Source: Alphaproteobacteria bacterium
GTDB lineage: Bacteria; Pseudomonadota; Alphaproteobacteria; Acetobacterales; Acetobacteraceae
DNA length: 64,000 nucleotides
Assembly: GCA_026400815.1 (NCBI GenBank)
Contig: JAPLOI010000033.1
Span: 107,195-171,194, forward strand
Direction: 5' to 3'
Under the pieces are notes generated by a model, which saw only the letters and a list, made by a program, of their open reading frames with translations, was not told where the DNA came from and searched no databases. A program made the translations under genes and the position numbers. Positions 56,773 to 64,000 of the stretch are shown piece after piece (the stretch's first letter is position 1; the number at the start of each line of letters is the position of its first letter).

Positions 56773-58467
56773 TCAGGCGGCGCGGACCTGGTGGAGGAAG
56801 GCATCGACCTCGCGCTTGAGGCCTTCGGCCTGTTCGGCGACCTCGGCGGAGGAGGCCTGGACCTGGCTGGCGGCGGTGCCGGTTTCCGCCGAGGCCTGGG
56901 TGACCTGGAGGATGTTGGCGGAGACGAGCTGGGTGCCGTCTGCCGCCTGGGCGACGTTGCGGGCGATTTCCTTGGTGGCCGCGCCCTGTTCCTCCACCGC
57001 CGAGGCGATGGCCAGCGAGATTTCGTTCATCTGCTGGATCACGTGGTTGACGCGGTCGATCGCCTCGACGGACTGGCCGGTGGCGGATTGGATTTCGTTG
57101 ATGCGGCCGGTGATGTCTTCCGTGGCGCGGGCGGTTTGGGTGGCGAGGTGCTTCACTTCCGAGGCGACCACCGCGAATCCCTTGCCGGCATCGCCGGCGC
57201 GGGCGGCCTCGATGGTGGCGTTGAGTGCGAGCAGGTTGGTCTGGCTGGCGATTTCGCTGATGAGGCGGACGACTTCGGAGATGCGCGCGACGGAGGCGGT
57301 GAGGCCCTGCACGGTTTGGTTGGTCTGCGCGACCTCACCCATGGCCTGGCCGGCGATCTGGGTGGACTGGGCGACCTGGCGGCTGATCTCGGAGACCGAG
57401 GAGGCGAGTTCCTCGGTCGCGGCGGCGACGGTTTGCACGTTCACGCTGGCCTGTTCGGAGGCGCTGGCGACGGTGGTGGCCTGGCGGGAGGTTTCATCGG
57501 CGATGGAGGCCATGGAGCCGGCGGCGGCGGTGAGCTCGGTGGAGGCCGAGGAGAGGGTGCCGACGACGCTGCCGACGCTGGACTGGAAATGGTCGGCGAG
57601 CGCGTTCATGGCGGCGCGCTTTTCGAGTTCGGCGCGCTGCTTGAGGGTTTCCTGCTCGGCCTTGAGGCGCTCGACCTCCACGAGGCCCTGGCGGAAGGTC
57701 TCGACGGAGCGGGCCATGGTGCCGAGTTCGTCGCCGCGGTCGGTGCCGGGGACGGTGGTGTTGAGCTGGCCGGCGGCGAGCGTGTCCATCGTGCCGGTGA
57801 GGGCGCGGACGGGGCTGACGAGGCCCTTGATGGCGATCCAGGTGCCGAGGAGCATGACCAGGGCCAGGGAGACGGAAACAATCAGGATGGCATTGTTGCG
57901 GGCCTCTGCGGTTTCAGCACTGAGGGCGGCGGAGCGCGCATCGGATTGCTGGACGATGTTGTCGGTGAACTCGATCAGTTTCGATCGCAGAGAGGTGAGC
58001 TGGGGGAGGAAGTTCGTGCGCAAGAAGGTGGCGGCCGCTTCCGCGCCCTGCTCCTGGTGGATGCGCAGGCCTTCGCGTGCGCTGGCAACCATGCGGGCAA
58101 AATCCTGATCGTAGACCTGGAGCTTTGCCGCGAGGGGGTTGTCGCCCAGAAACTCGCGGGTCTTGCGCATGCGCTCGCCGAAGGTTTTGACGATGCGATC
58201 AAGCTCGGCCCGATCGGCGGCGAGGTCGGTGTTCGGGTCGGCCACGGCGTGCCAGACCACCTGGCTTATGTCGACGGCCGAGACGTTGGTGCGCGTGGCC
58301 CAGACGGCAGCCGGTGCCTCGCGATCCACGAGCCTGCTGTAGCTGTCGTCGGTCGACTGCAAGACCAGGATGAGCTTGGTGGAGAGGCCGAGGGCGACGA
58401 GGCCGCACAGCACCAGCGGCAGGAGCGACTTCTGCCAGATCTTCAGCGAGGCCAGGAGACGAGACAT
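56773..58467 (-). CDS. Methyl-accepting chemotaxis protein, copy 1
   Basis: This 564-residue chemoreceptor has a first TM at about 12-32 ([20 protein letters not shown]), a periplasmic four-helix-bundle-like sensor of about 160 residues and a second TM ([20 protein letters not shown]). A HAMP domain ([20 protein letters not shown]) and the long cytoplasmic helical hairpin follow. The hairpin tip has the conserved [21 protein letters not shown], and methylation-site-like Glu/Gln/Ala stretches flank it. The C terminus ends in [11 protein letters not shown]. It should sense a small molecule in the periplasm and signal to CheA/CheW. The second copy at 58.7-60.4 kb has exactly the same length and an almost identical signalling half but a diverged sensor. 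ATG 58467 is used. Confidence 0.94.
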   Translation of the reverse strand: MSRLLASLKIWQKSLLPLVLCGLVALGLSTKLILVLQSTDDSYSRLVDREAPAAVWATRTNVSAVDISQVVWHAVADPNTDLAADRAELDRIVKTFGERMRKTREFLGDNPLAAKLQVYDQDFARMVASAREGLRIHQEQGAEAAATFLRTNFLPQLTSLRSKLIEFTDNIVQQSDARSAALSAETAEARNNAILIVSVSLALVMLLGTWIAIKGLVSPVRALTGTMDTLAAGQLNTTVPGTDRGDELGTMARSVETFRQGLVEVERLKAEQETLKQRAELEKRAAMNALADHFQSSVGSVVGTLSSASTELTAAAGSMASIADETSRQATTVASASEQASVNVQTVAAATEELASSVSEISRQVAQSTQIAGQAMGEVAQTNQTVQGLTASVARISEVVRLISEIASQTNLLALNATIEAARAGDAGKGFAVVASEVKHLATQTARATEDITGRINEIQSATGQSVEAIDRVNHVIQQMNEISLAIASAVEEQGAATKEIARNVAQAADGTQLVSANILQVTQASAETGTAASQVQASSAEVAEQAEGLKREVDAFLHQVRAA

Positions 58468-58538
58468 GCGGGGTCCTATCGCTATCCGAGAGACAACGCG
58501 GATGAATTGAGACAAGAGGCGTTAACCCAAGGTTACGT

Positions 58539-58556
58539 GCCGGGAAGGCTTTTGAC
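58539..58556 (-). promoter_or_regulatory. Conserved upstream block of MCP copy 1
   Basis: The + strand sequence GCCGGGAAGGCTTTT starts 72 nt upstream of the ATG. Almost the same block (GCCGGGAAAGGCTTT) lies 73 nt upstream of MCP copy 2 at 60432, while the rest of the upstream regions differ. It may be a common promoter or operator site, perhaps for the flagellar sigma factor, which I could not confirm. Confidence 0.35.
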
Positions 58557-58610
58557 TCTCTGACCGACCGTCGACGCCTTGTTTTGTCCGTGATCGGCGG
58601 GGGAAACGAA

Positions 58611-58641
58611 ACAGGGCCCGCCGCATTGCGACCGGCCCTGT
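58611..58641 (-). terminator. Terminator-like hairpin after the second MCP gene
   Basis: ACAGGGCC (58611-58618) and GGCCCTGT (58634-58641) pair on the minus strand, followed by TTTCGTTT. It is 23 nt after the MCP copy 2 stop and resembles the hairpin after copy 1, but has a better T tail. Confidence 0.6.
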
Positions 58642-58664
58642 CCCTGTTCAGAGGCGGGGGTTGG

Positions 58665-60359
58665 TCAGGCGGCGCGGACCTGGTGGAGGAAGGCATCCAC
58701 CTCGCGCTTGAGGCCTTCGGCCTGCTGGGTGACTTCGGCGGAAGAGGCCTGGACCTGGCTGGCGGCGGTGCCGGTTTCCGCCGAGGCCTGGGTGACCTGG
58801 AGGATGTTGGCGGAGACCAGCTGGGTGCCGTCTGCCGCCTGGGCGACGTTGCGGGCGATTTCCTGCGTGGCCGCGCCCTGTTCCTCCACCGCCGAGGCGA
58901 TGGCCAGCGAGATTTCGTTCATCTGCTGGATCACGTGGTTGACGCGGTCGATCGCTTCGACGGACTGGCCGGTGGCGGATTGGATTTCGTTGATCCGGCC
59001 GGTGATGTCTTCCGTGGCGCGGGCGGTTTGAGTGGCGAGGTGCTTCACTTCCGAGGCGACCACCGCGAAGCCCTTGCCGGCGTCACCGGCGCGGGCGGCC
59101 TCGATGGTGGCGTTGAGTGCCAGCAGGTTGGTCTGGCTGGCGATCTCGCTGATGAGGCGGACGACTTCGCTGATGCGCGAGACCGAGCCGGTGAGGCCCT
59201 GCACGGTTTGGTTGGTTTGCGCGACCTCGCCCATGGCCTGGCCGGCGATCTGGGTGGACTGGGCGACCTGGCGGCTGATCTCGGAGACCGAGGCGGCGAG
59301 TTCCTCGGCGGCGGCGGCGACGGTTTGGACGTTGACGGTGGCCTGTTCCGAGGCGCTGGCCACCGTGGTGGCCTGGCGGGAGGTTTCCTCGGCGATGGAG
59401 GCCATGGAGCCGGCGGCGGCGGTGAGCTCGGTGGAGGCCGAGGAGAGGGTGCCGACGACGCTGCCGACGCTGGCCTGGAAGCGATCTGCCAGGGTGTTCA
59501 TGGCGGCGCGCTTTTCCAGTTCGGCGCGCTGCTTGAGGGTTTCCTGCTCGGCCTTGAGGCGTTCGACCTCGACGAGGCCCTGGCGGAAGGTCTCGACGGA
59601 GCGGGCCATGGTGCCGATCTCGTCGCGGCGGTCGGTGCCGGTGACGGTGGTGTTGAGCTGGCCGGCGGCGAGCGTGTCCATCGTGCCGGTCAGGGCGCGG
59701 ACGGGGGTGACAAGGCCCTTGAACGCGATCCAGGTGCCGAGCAGCACGACGAGGGTGAGGGACGCGGTGACGAGGAAGATGGTGTCGCGGTGGGTCTTGT
59801 CGGCTTCGTCCGAAAGCTGGCGGGCGAGGGAATCCGCTTCGGCGAGGATGTCGTCGGCGAAGGTGACGAGATCATGGCGCAGGGTGGCGAAGGGCTGGTT
59901 GAAGCTGGCCTGCAGCAGGGTGGCCGCCTCTGCGCCCTTGCCGGACTGTTCCAGTGCCACCGCGTTCAGGGCCACGACGTGCAGGGCCTCGAAGCGCTGC
60001 TGGAAGCCGGGCACGCGGCTGGCGGCCTTCTCCTCCGTGAGGAGGGTGCGCGTGCGGGCGGCGCGCTCACGGAATTGGGGCAGCAGGGCCTCCAGGGCGC
60101 GGCGCTCCTCGGCGGGGTCGGTGGTGTTGTCGCCGAAGGAGCGCCAAGTGAGGCGGCTGAGGTCGATGACCGAGGCGCCCATGCGGGTGGCCCAGGTGGC
60201 GGCAGGGGATTTCTGCTGGACGAGCGCGGTGTAGTGCCCGTCGGCCGTTTGCGTGGCGATGAGAAGCTTGGTGGAGAGGCCGATGGCGACAAGGGCGCAT
60301 AGGGCGAGGGGCAAGAGCGCCTTCTGCAAGATCGGAAGCGAGGCCAGAAGGCGAAGCAT
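58665..60359 (-). CDS. Methyl-accepting chemotaxis protein, copy 2
   Basis: This 564-residue receptor shares the architecture of copy 1: TM ([20 protein letters not shown]), periplasmic sensor, TM ([20 protein letters not shown]), HAMP ([20 protein letters not shown]) and the signalling hairpin with [21 protein letters not shown]. From the HAMP domain to the end, only scattered substitutions separate the two proteins. The sensors share little beyond a few positions (for example AAxWATR), so ligand range should differ. It is tandem to copy 1 with 197 bp between them and divergent from hyuA. ATG 60359 is used. Confidence 0.94.
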   Translation of the reverse strand: MLRLLASLPILQKALLPLALCALVAIGLSTKLLIATQTADGHYTALVQQKSPAATWATRMGASVIDLSRLTWRSFGDNTTDPAEERRALEALLPQFRERAARTRTLLTEEKAASRVPGFQQRFEALHVVALNAVALEQSGKGAEAATLLQASFNQPFATLRHDLVTFADDILAEADSLARQLSDEADKTHRDTIFLVTASLTLVVLLGTWIAFKGLVTPVRALTGTMDTLAAGQLNTTVTGTDRRDEIGTMARSVETFRQGLVEVERLKAEQETLKQRAELEKRAAMNTLADRFQASVGSVVGTLSSASTELTAAAGSMASIAEETSRQATTVASASEQATVNVQTVAAAAEELAASVSEISRQVAQSTQIAGQAMGEVAQTNQTVQGLTGSVSRISEVVRLISEIASQTNLLALNATIEAARAGDAGKGFAVVASEVKHLATQTARATEDITGRINEIQSATGQSVEAIDRVNHVIQQMNEISLAIASAVEEQGAATQEIARNVAQAADGTQLVSANILQVTQASAETGTAASQVQASSAEVTQQAEGLKREVDAFLHQVRAA

Positions 60360-60431
60360 GGCGGGGCTCTTTCTGACTGTTCTGTTGGGCTCGTCATCCG
60401 ATGCCGCTGGTTTGCAGCGGGTTATCGATGG

Positions 60432-60448
60432 GCCGGGAAAGGCTTTCC
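60432..60448 (-). promoter_or_regulatory. Conserved upstream block of MCP copy 2 (palindromic)
   Basis: GCCGGGAAAGGCTTTCC begins 73 nt upstream of the ATG. Its core, GGAAAG-G-CTTTCC (60436-60448), is a perfect odd palindrome. The related block upstream of copy 1 keeps GCCGGGAAGGCTTTT. A regulator or sigma factor binding site is plausible. It lies in the 195-bp region divergent with hyuA. Confidence 0.35.
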
Positions 60449-60554
60449 GGCATGTGACAATCATGAAAAGTCGCCGGGCGCATTGTTGCCCTTGCCAGGG
60501 GCGCGCCGGGCCGGTTGACTCCGTGGTCTGTCGTTTTCCGGGATCGCGCATCGC

Positions 60555-62630
60555 ATGGCTTCCGCACGTTTGGCCGTTGATATCGGCGGCACCTTCACTG
60601 ACCTCGCGCTGGAGCATGGGGGGCGCAGGACGACGGCCAAGGTGCTGACTACGCCTTCGGCGCCGGAGCAGGGGGTGATGGAGGGGGTGCGGGCGATCCT
60701 GGCGCAGGCGGGGATCGGGCCCGGGGACGTGGCGATCCTGATCCATGGGACGACGCTGGCCACGAATGCGGTGATCGAGCGCAAGGGGGCGCGCACGGCG
60801 CTGGTGACGACGCAGGGGTTCCGCGACGTGCTGGCGATGGGCAATGAGAGCCGGTACGACCAGTACGACCTGAACATCACGCTGCCGCAGCCGCTGGTGC
60901 CGCGGCATCTGCGCCTGGCGGTGGCGGAAAGGCTGGACAATACCGGGCGGGTGTTGCTGAAGCTGGACGAGGCCGGCGTGCGGGCGCTGGTGCCGGTGCT
61001 GAAGCGCCACGCGGTGGAGAGTGTCGCCGTTGGGTTCCTGCACAGCTTCGTCAATCCGGCGCATGAGAAGCGGGCGGCGGAGATTCTGGCGGCCGAGCTG
61101 CCCGGCGTGCCGGTTTCGCTTTCCTGCGAGGTGTCGCCGGAGATGCGGGAATGGGAGCGGTTCTCCACCACGGCGGCCAATGCCTATGTGCAGCCGCTGA
61201 TGGCGCGGTACCTGACGAAGCTCGCGGCGGAGCTGAAGGGGATGGGGCTCGATGCGCCGGTGTTCCTGATGCTGTCGGGCGGCGGGTTGACCACGATCGA
61301 GACGGCGTGCCGGTTTCCGATCCGGCTGGTGGAGAGTGGGCCGGCGGGGGGGGCGATCTTCTCGGCGCATGTGGCGAAGGAGTGCGGGTTGAACGCCGTG
61401 CTGTCGTTCGACATGGGGGGGACGACGGCGAAGATCTGCCTGATCGACGATTTCAAGCCGCAGACGTCGCGCACGTTCGAGGTGGCGCGGGTGGGGCGGT
61501 TCCGGAAGGGATCGGGGCTGCCGCTGCGAATTCCGGTGATCGAGATGGTGGAGATCGGGGCGGGCGGTGGGAGCCTCGCGCATGTGGACAGCCTTGGGCG
61601 GATCGGGGTGGGGCCGGAGAGTGCGGGGGCGATGCCGGGGCCGGCGTGTTATGGGCGTGGCGGCACGAAGCCGGCGGTGACGGATGCCAATTTGGTGCTG
61701 GGGCGGTACGATCCGGCGCGGTTCGCGGGGGGGGCGATGACGCTGCATGAGGGGCCGGCGCAGGCGGCGCTGGGTGAGCATGTGGGGGCGAAGCTGGGGC
61801 TGGCGCCGGAGATGGCGGCGCTGGCGGTGGTGGAGATGGTGGACGAGAACATGTCCAACGCCGCGCGGGTGCACGCGATTGAATCCGGCAAGGGCTATGA
61901 CGGGCGCACGATGATCGCCTTTGGCGGCGGCGGGCCGGTGCATGGGTATCGCGTGGCGGAGAAGATCGGGATTGATCGGGTGCTGGTGCCCTCCGGCGCG
62001 GGGGTGGGGAGTGCGATCGGGTTCCTGCGGGCGCCGGTGGGCTATGAGGTGGTGCGGAGTTTGTACCAGCGGTTCCGGTCGTTCGATGTGGCGGCGGTGA
62101 ACGGCCTGCTGGACGACATGGTGCGCGAGGCGGAGGAGGTGGTGGCGGCCGGGAGTTTCGGGGCGCCGACGACACAGAGCCGGATCGCGTTCATGCGCTA
62201 CGTGGGCCAGGGGCACGAGATTCCGGTGGCGTTGCCGGCGCGGACGTTGGTGGCCGACGATGTGGCGGCGATCCGGGCGGCGTATGACGTGGAATACTCG
62301 CGGTTCTATGACCGGCCGGTGCCTGGGTCTGACGTGGAGATTATGAGCTACGCGGTGGTGGTGGCGACCGTGGCGGAGGCGGCGCCTGTGGTGGCGGCGG
62401 TTGCGCCAGGTGGTGCGGCGACGGCGGCGCGAGTGCAGCGCGTACGGGACAGCGTGACCGGGGAGGTGGCGGACTGGGCCATCTATGACCGGGCTTCGTT
62501 GGCGCCCGGGGCGGTGCTGGCAGGGCCGGCGATCGTGGCGGAGGACGAGACCTCCACGCTGGTGGGGGCGGGTTGGACCGCTTCGGTGACGGCGCAGGGC
62601 TATATCGAGCTGGTGCGGGGGGCACGCTGA
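60555..62630 (+). CDS. hyuA: Hydantoinase A / N-methylhydantoinase (HyuA)
   Basis: This 691-residue protein of the hydantoinase/oxoprolinase A family has the N-terminal ATP-binding [29 protein letters not shown], then [28 protein letters not shown] and [13 protein letters not shown], all typical of the actin-like fold. [18 protein letters not shown] and FGGGGPVHG complete it. Partner HyuB follows with a 1-bp overlap (TGATG). The pair carries out ATP-dependent hydrolysis of hydantoins, N-methylhydantoin, oxoproline or acetophenone-type substrates. The substrate is not assignable here, but the M20 carbamoylase-like gene at 52.6 kb fits hydantoin catabolism. Confidence 0.93.
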   Translation: MASARLAVDIGGTFTDLALEHGGRRTTAKVLTTPSAPEQGVMEGVRAILAQAGIGPGDVAILIHGTTLATNAVIERKGARTALVTTQGFRDVLAMGNESRYDQYDLNITLPQPLVPRHLRLAVAERLDNTGRVLLKLDEAGVRALVPVLKRHAVESVAVGFLHSFVNPAHEKRAAEILAAELPGVPVSLSCEVSPEMREWERFSTTAANAYVQPLMARYLTKLAAELKGMGLDAPVFLMLSGGGLTTIETACRFPIRLVESGPAGGAIFSAHVAKECGLNAVLSFDMGGTTAKICLIDDFKPQTSRTFEVARVGRFRKGSGLPLRIPVIEMVEIGAGGGSLAHVDSLGRIGVGPESAGAMPGPACYGRGGTKPAVTDANLVLGRYDPARFAGGAMTLHEGPAQAALGEHVGAKLGLAPEMAALAVVEMVDENMSNAARVHAIESGKGYDGRTMIAFGGGGPVHGYRVAEKIGIDRVLVPSGAGVGSAIGFLRAPVGYEVVRSLYQRFRSFDVAAVNGLLDDMVREAEEVVAAGSFGAPTTQSRIAFMRYVGQGHEIPVALPARTLVADDVAAIRAAYDVEYSRFYDRPVPGSDVEIMSYAVVVATVAEAAPVVAAVAPGGAATAARVQRVRDSVTGEVADWAIYDRASLAPGAVLAGPAIVAEDETSTLVGAGWTASVTAQGYIELVRGAR

Positions 62631-64000
62631 TGTCGGGTGGGCAGATGGCCGCAATTCAGCGGCAGATCATGTGGAACCGGCTGATCGCGGTGGTGGAGGA
62701 GCAGGCGCAGATCATGATCCGCACCGCGTTTTCCACCACGGTGCGCGAGGCGGGCGATCTTTCGGCGGGGATCTTCGACCTGCAGGGGCGGATGATGGCC
62801 CAGGCAGTGACGGGAACGCCGGGGCATGTGAATTCCATGGCCGAGGCGGTGGGGCATTTCCTGGCGAAGTTCCCGACGGCGACGATGAAGCCGGGCGATC
62901 ACTACATCACCAATGATCCCTGGCTGGGCACGGGGCATCTGCATGATTTGACGGTGGTGACACCGGCGTTCCGCAACGGGGCGATCGTGGGGCTGTTCGC
63001 CAACACCGCGCATGTGATCGACGTGGGCGGGCTGGGGATGGGGCCGGAGGGGCGCAGCGTTTACGAGGAAGGGCTGTATATTCCGATCGTGAAATGCTTC
63101 GACCAGGGGGCGCCGAACGAGACGTTCTTTGATTTCATCCGCGTGGGCTCGCGCCTGCCGGTGGAGCTGGAAGGAGACGTGTATTCGCTGTGCGCCTGCA
63201 ACGACGCGGGGGCGAAGCGGCTGGTGGAGATGATGGACGAGTTCGGGATGGACTCGCTGGATCCGCTGGCCGGGTTCATCTTCGAGAGTTCCATGCGCGC
63301 AACGGCCGCAGAGATTGCCAAGCTGGGGCGCGGGACATTCTCCGCCGAGATCAGCAGTGACGGGTATGACGAGCCGGTGACCCTTCGCGGGGCGATGAGC
63401 ATTCTTGATGATGCGATCGAGGTGGATTTCGCGGGGACTTCCGGCTTGTCGCAGCGGGGGATCAACGTGCCGCCGGCCTATACGCGGGCCTATGCGTGCT
63501 TCGGGATCAAGGTGGTGGTGGCGCCGGAGATTCCGAACAACTGGGCCAGCCTGCTGCCGTTCCGCATGGTGATCCCCGAGGGGTGCATCCTGAACGCGCC
63601 GCGGCCTTATCCGGTGAGCGTGCGGCATGTGATCGGGCATCTGATCCCGGACCTGGTGATGGGGTGCCTGCACCAGGTGGTGCCGGACCGGGTGGCGGCG
63701 GAGGGGGCATCGTGCCTGTGGAACCCGCCGATGCGCGGGGGCGCCAGCGTTTCCGGGCAGGCGCGTGGGAACAAGCCGGTGGTGTCTGATTTCGAGATCA
63801 TCACGTTCAATTCGGGCGGGACGGGCGCGCGGCGGACGCTGGATGGGTTGGATGCCACGGCGTTCCCCTCTGGCGTGCGAACCATGCCGGTGGAGGCGAC
63901 GGAGAATGTTTCGCCGCTGGTGTTCTGGCGCAAGGAGTTGCGCGAGGGCTCCGGCGGGGCGGGGCTGACGCGCGGCGGGTTCGGGCAGGTGATGGAGGTG
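62630..64000 (+). CDS. hyuB: Hydantoinase B (HyuB), 3' end outside window
   Basis: The first 457 residues of a hydantoinase B subunit are visible and the frame is open at the window edge. Features: [83 protein letters not shown] and [20 protein letters not shown], all conserved in the family. The ATG at 62630 overlaps the HyuA stop (TGATG). HyuB would act with HyuA in one complex. About 100-150 residues are probably missing at the C terminus. Confidence 0.93.
   Translation, partial: MSGGQMAAIQRQIMWNRLIAVVEEQAQIMIRTAFSTTVREAGDLSAGIFDLQGRMMAQAVTGTPGHVNSMAEAVGHFLAKFPTATMKPGDHYITNDPWLGTGHLHDLTVVTPAFRNGAIVGLFANTAHVIDVGGLGMGPEGRSVYEEGLYIPIVKCFDQGAPNETFFDFIRVGSRLPVELEGDVYSLCACNDAGAKRLVEMMDEFGMDSLDPLAGFIFESSMRATAAEIAKLGRGTFSAEISSDGYDEPVTLRGAMSILDDAIEVDFAGTSGLSQRGINVPPAYTRAYACFGIKVVVAPEIPNNWASLLPFRMVIPEGCILNAPRPYPVSVRHVIGHLIPDLVMGCLHQVVPDRVAAEGASCLWNPPMRGGASVSGQARGNKPVVSDFEIITFNSGGTGARRTLDGLDATAFPSGVRTMPVEATENVSPLVFWRKELREGSGGAGLTRGGFGQVMEV

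Noticed and set aside
58665..62654. Very long open frame on the minus strand (1329 codons) extending from the second MCP through hyuA
   Set aside because: Only the 3' 564 codons encode the MCP; the rest is antisense to hyuA and gives a Pro/His/Arg-rich string typical of a GC-rich shadow frame.
1..64000. tRNA, rRNA, integrase or transposase genes
   Set aside because: None was recognised on either strand; the accessory features are repeats and single genes rather than an identifiable mobile element.

Overview
The window is a gene-dense, very GC-rich (roughly 70 %) bacterial chromosomal segment. Short or overlapping gene junctions, GTG starts, MlrC and HyuA/HyuB amidases, a citrate synthase of the GltA type, a ligase-associated DNA repair module and the general style of the proteins fit an alphaproteobacterium, most likely a Roseomonas-like member of the Acetobacteraceae. 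That placement is inference from protein style, not a search result. No rRNA, tRNA, CRISPR array or transposase was seen.

Layout. 0-2.9 kb: end of an unknown gene, a serine hydrolase coupled to an SDR, and a divergent second SDR. 3-6.2 kb: a coupled operon of a DUF1537 kinase, a PdxA2-type dehydrogenase and an MFS carrier, probably for threonate or erythronate catabolism. 6.4-9.3 kb: a tightly overlapping operon of a Tat-exported beta-propeller, a membrane fatty acid hydroxylase and an amidohydrolase, with no assigned pathway. 9.3-14.2 kb: EamA exporter, MlrC, SnoaL-like protein and a Zn/Cd-type P-ATPase. 14.2-16.4 kb: a secreted animal-type haem peroxidase with unusual strand composition. 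16.6-20.6 kb: FAD amine oxidase and cysteine synthase, divergent from a rhodanese and a methyltransferase. 20.6-28.4 kb: MFS exporter, lipoprotein, serine hydrolase, Asp/Glu racemase, GDPD, an AT-rich pocket with an unknown gene, and gltA. 28.5-35.3 kb: SNase-like protein, CHAD and SixA pair, VOC protein, phosphatase, photolyase and a third serine hydrolase.

35.3-44.6 kb is the most coherent block: PdeM, DEXH helicase, metallo-beta-lactamase exonuclease and ATP-dependent DNA ligase of the ligase-associated DNA damage response. It is interrupted by a DUF6311 membrane protein and by a VapBC-like toxin-antitoxin pair that is translationally fused into the exonuclease transcript. 44.7-49.3 kb holds an HpcH aldolase, a YbjN-like secreted protein, and a flavin reductase followed by two paralogous MFS carriers. 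49.3-64 kb holds a membrane protein, an alpha/beta hydrolase, a 2-hydroxyacid dehydrogenase, an M20 amidohydrolase, a second MlrC, two tandem chemoreceptors with nearly identical signalling halves, and hyuA/hyuB (hyuB runs off the edge).

Above the gene level, the + strand is C-rich from the start to about 49.3 kb and G-rich after it, whatever the gene orientation. This looks like an origin-type or rearrangement-type skew switch. Several intergenic repeat elements are present: a five-copy 7-8-mer hairpin array at 29.2 kb, a CGCCAAG inverted repeat at 44.6 kb, and an ACAGAGGC tandem repeat with a GGCGGAT hairpin at 54.5-54.7 kb. All gene calls rest on reading the sequence; no database search was run.
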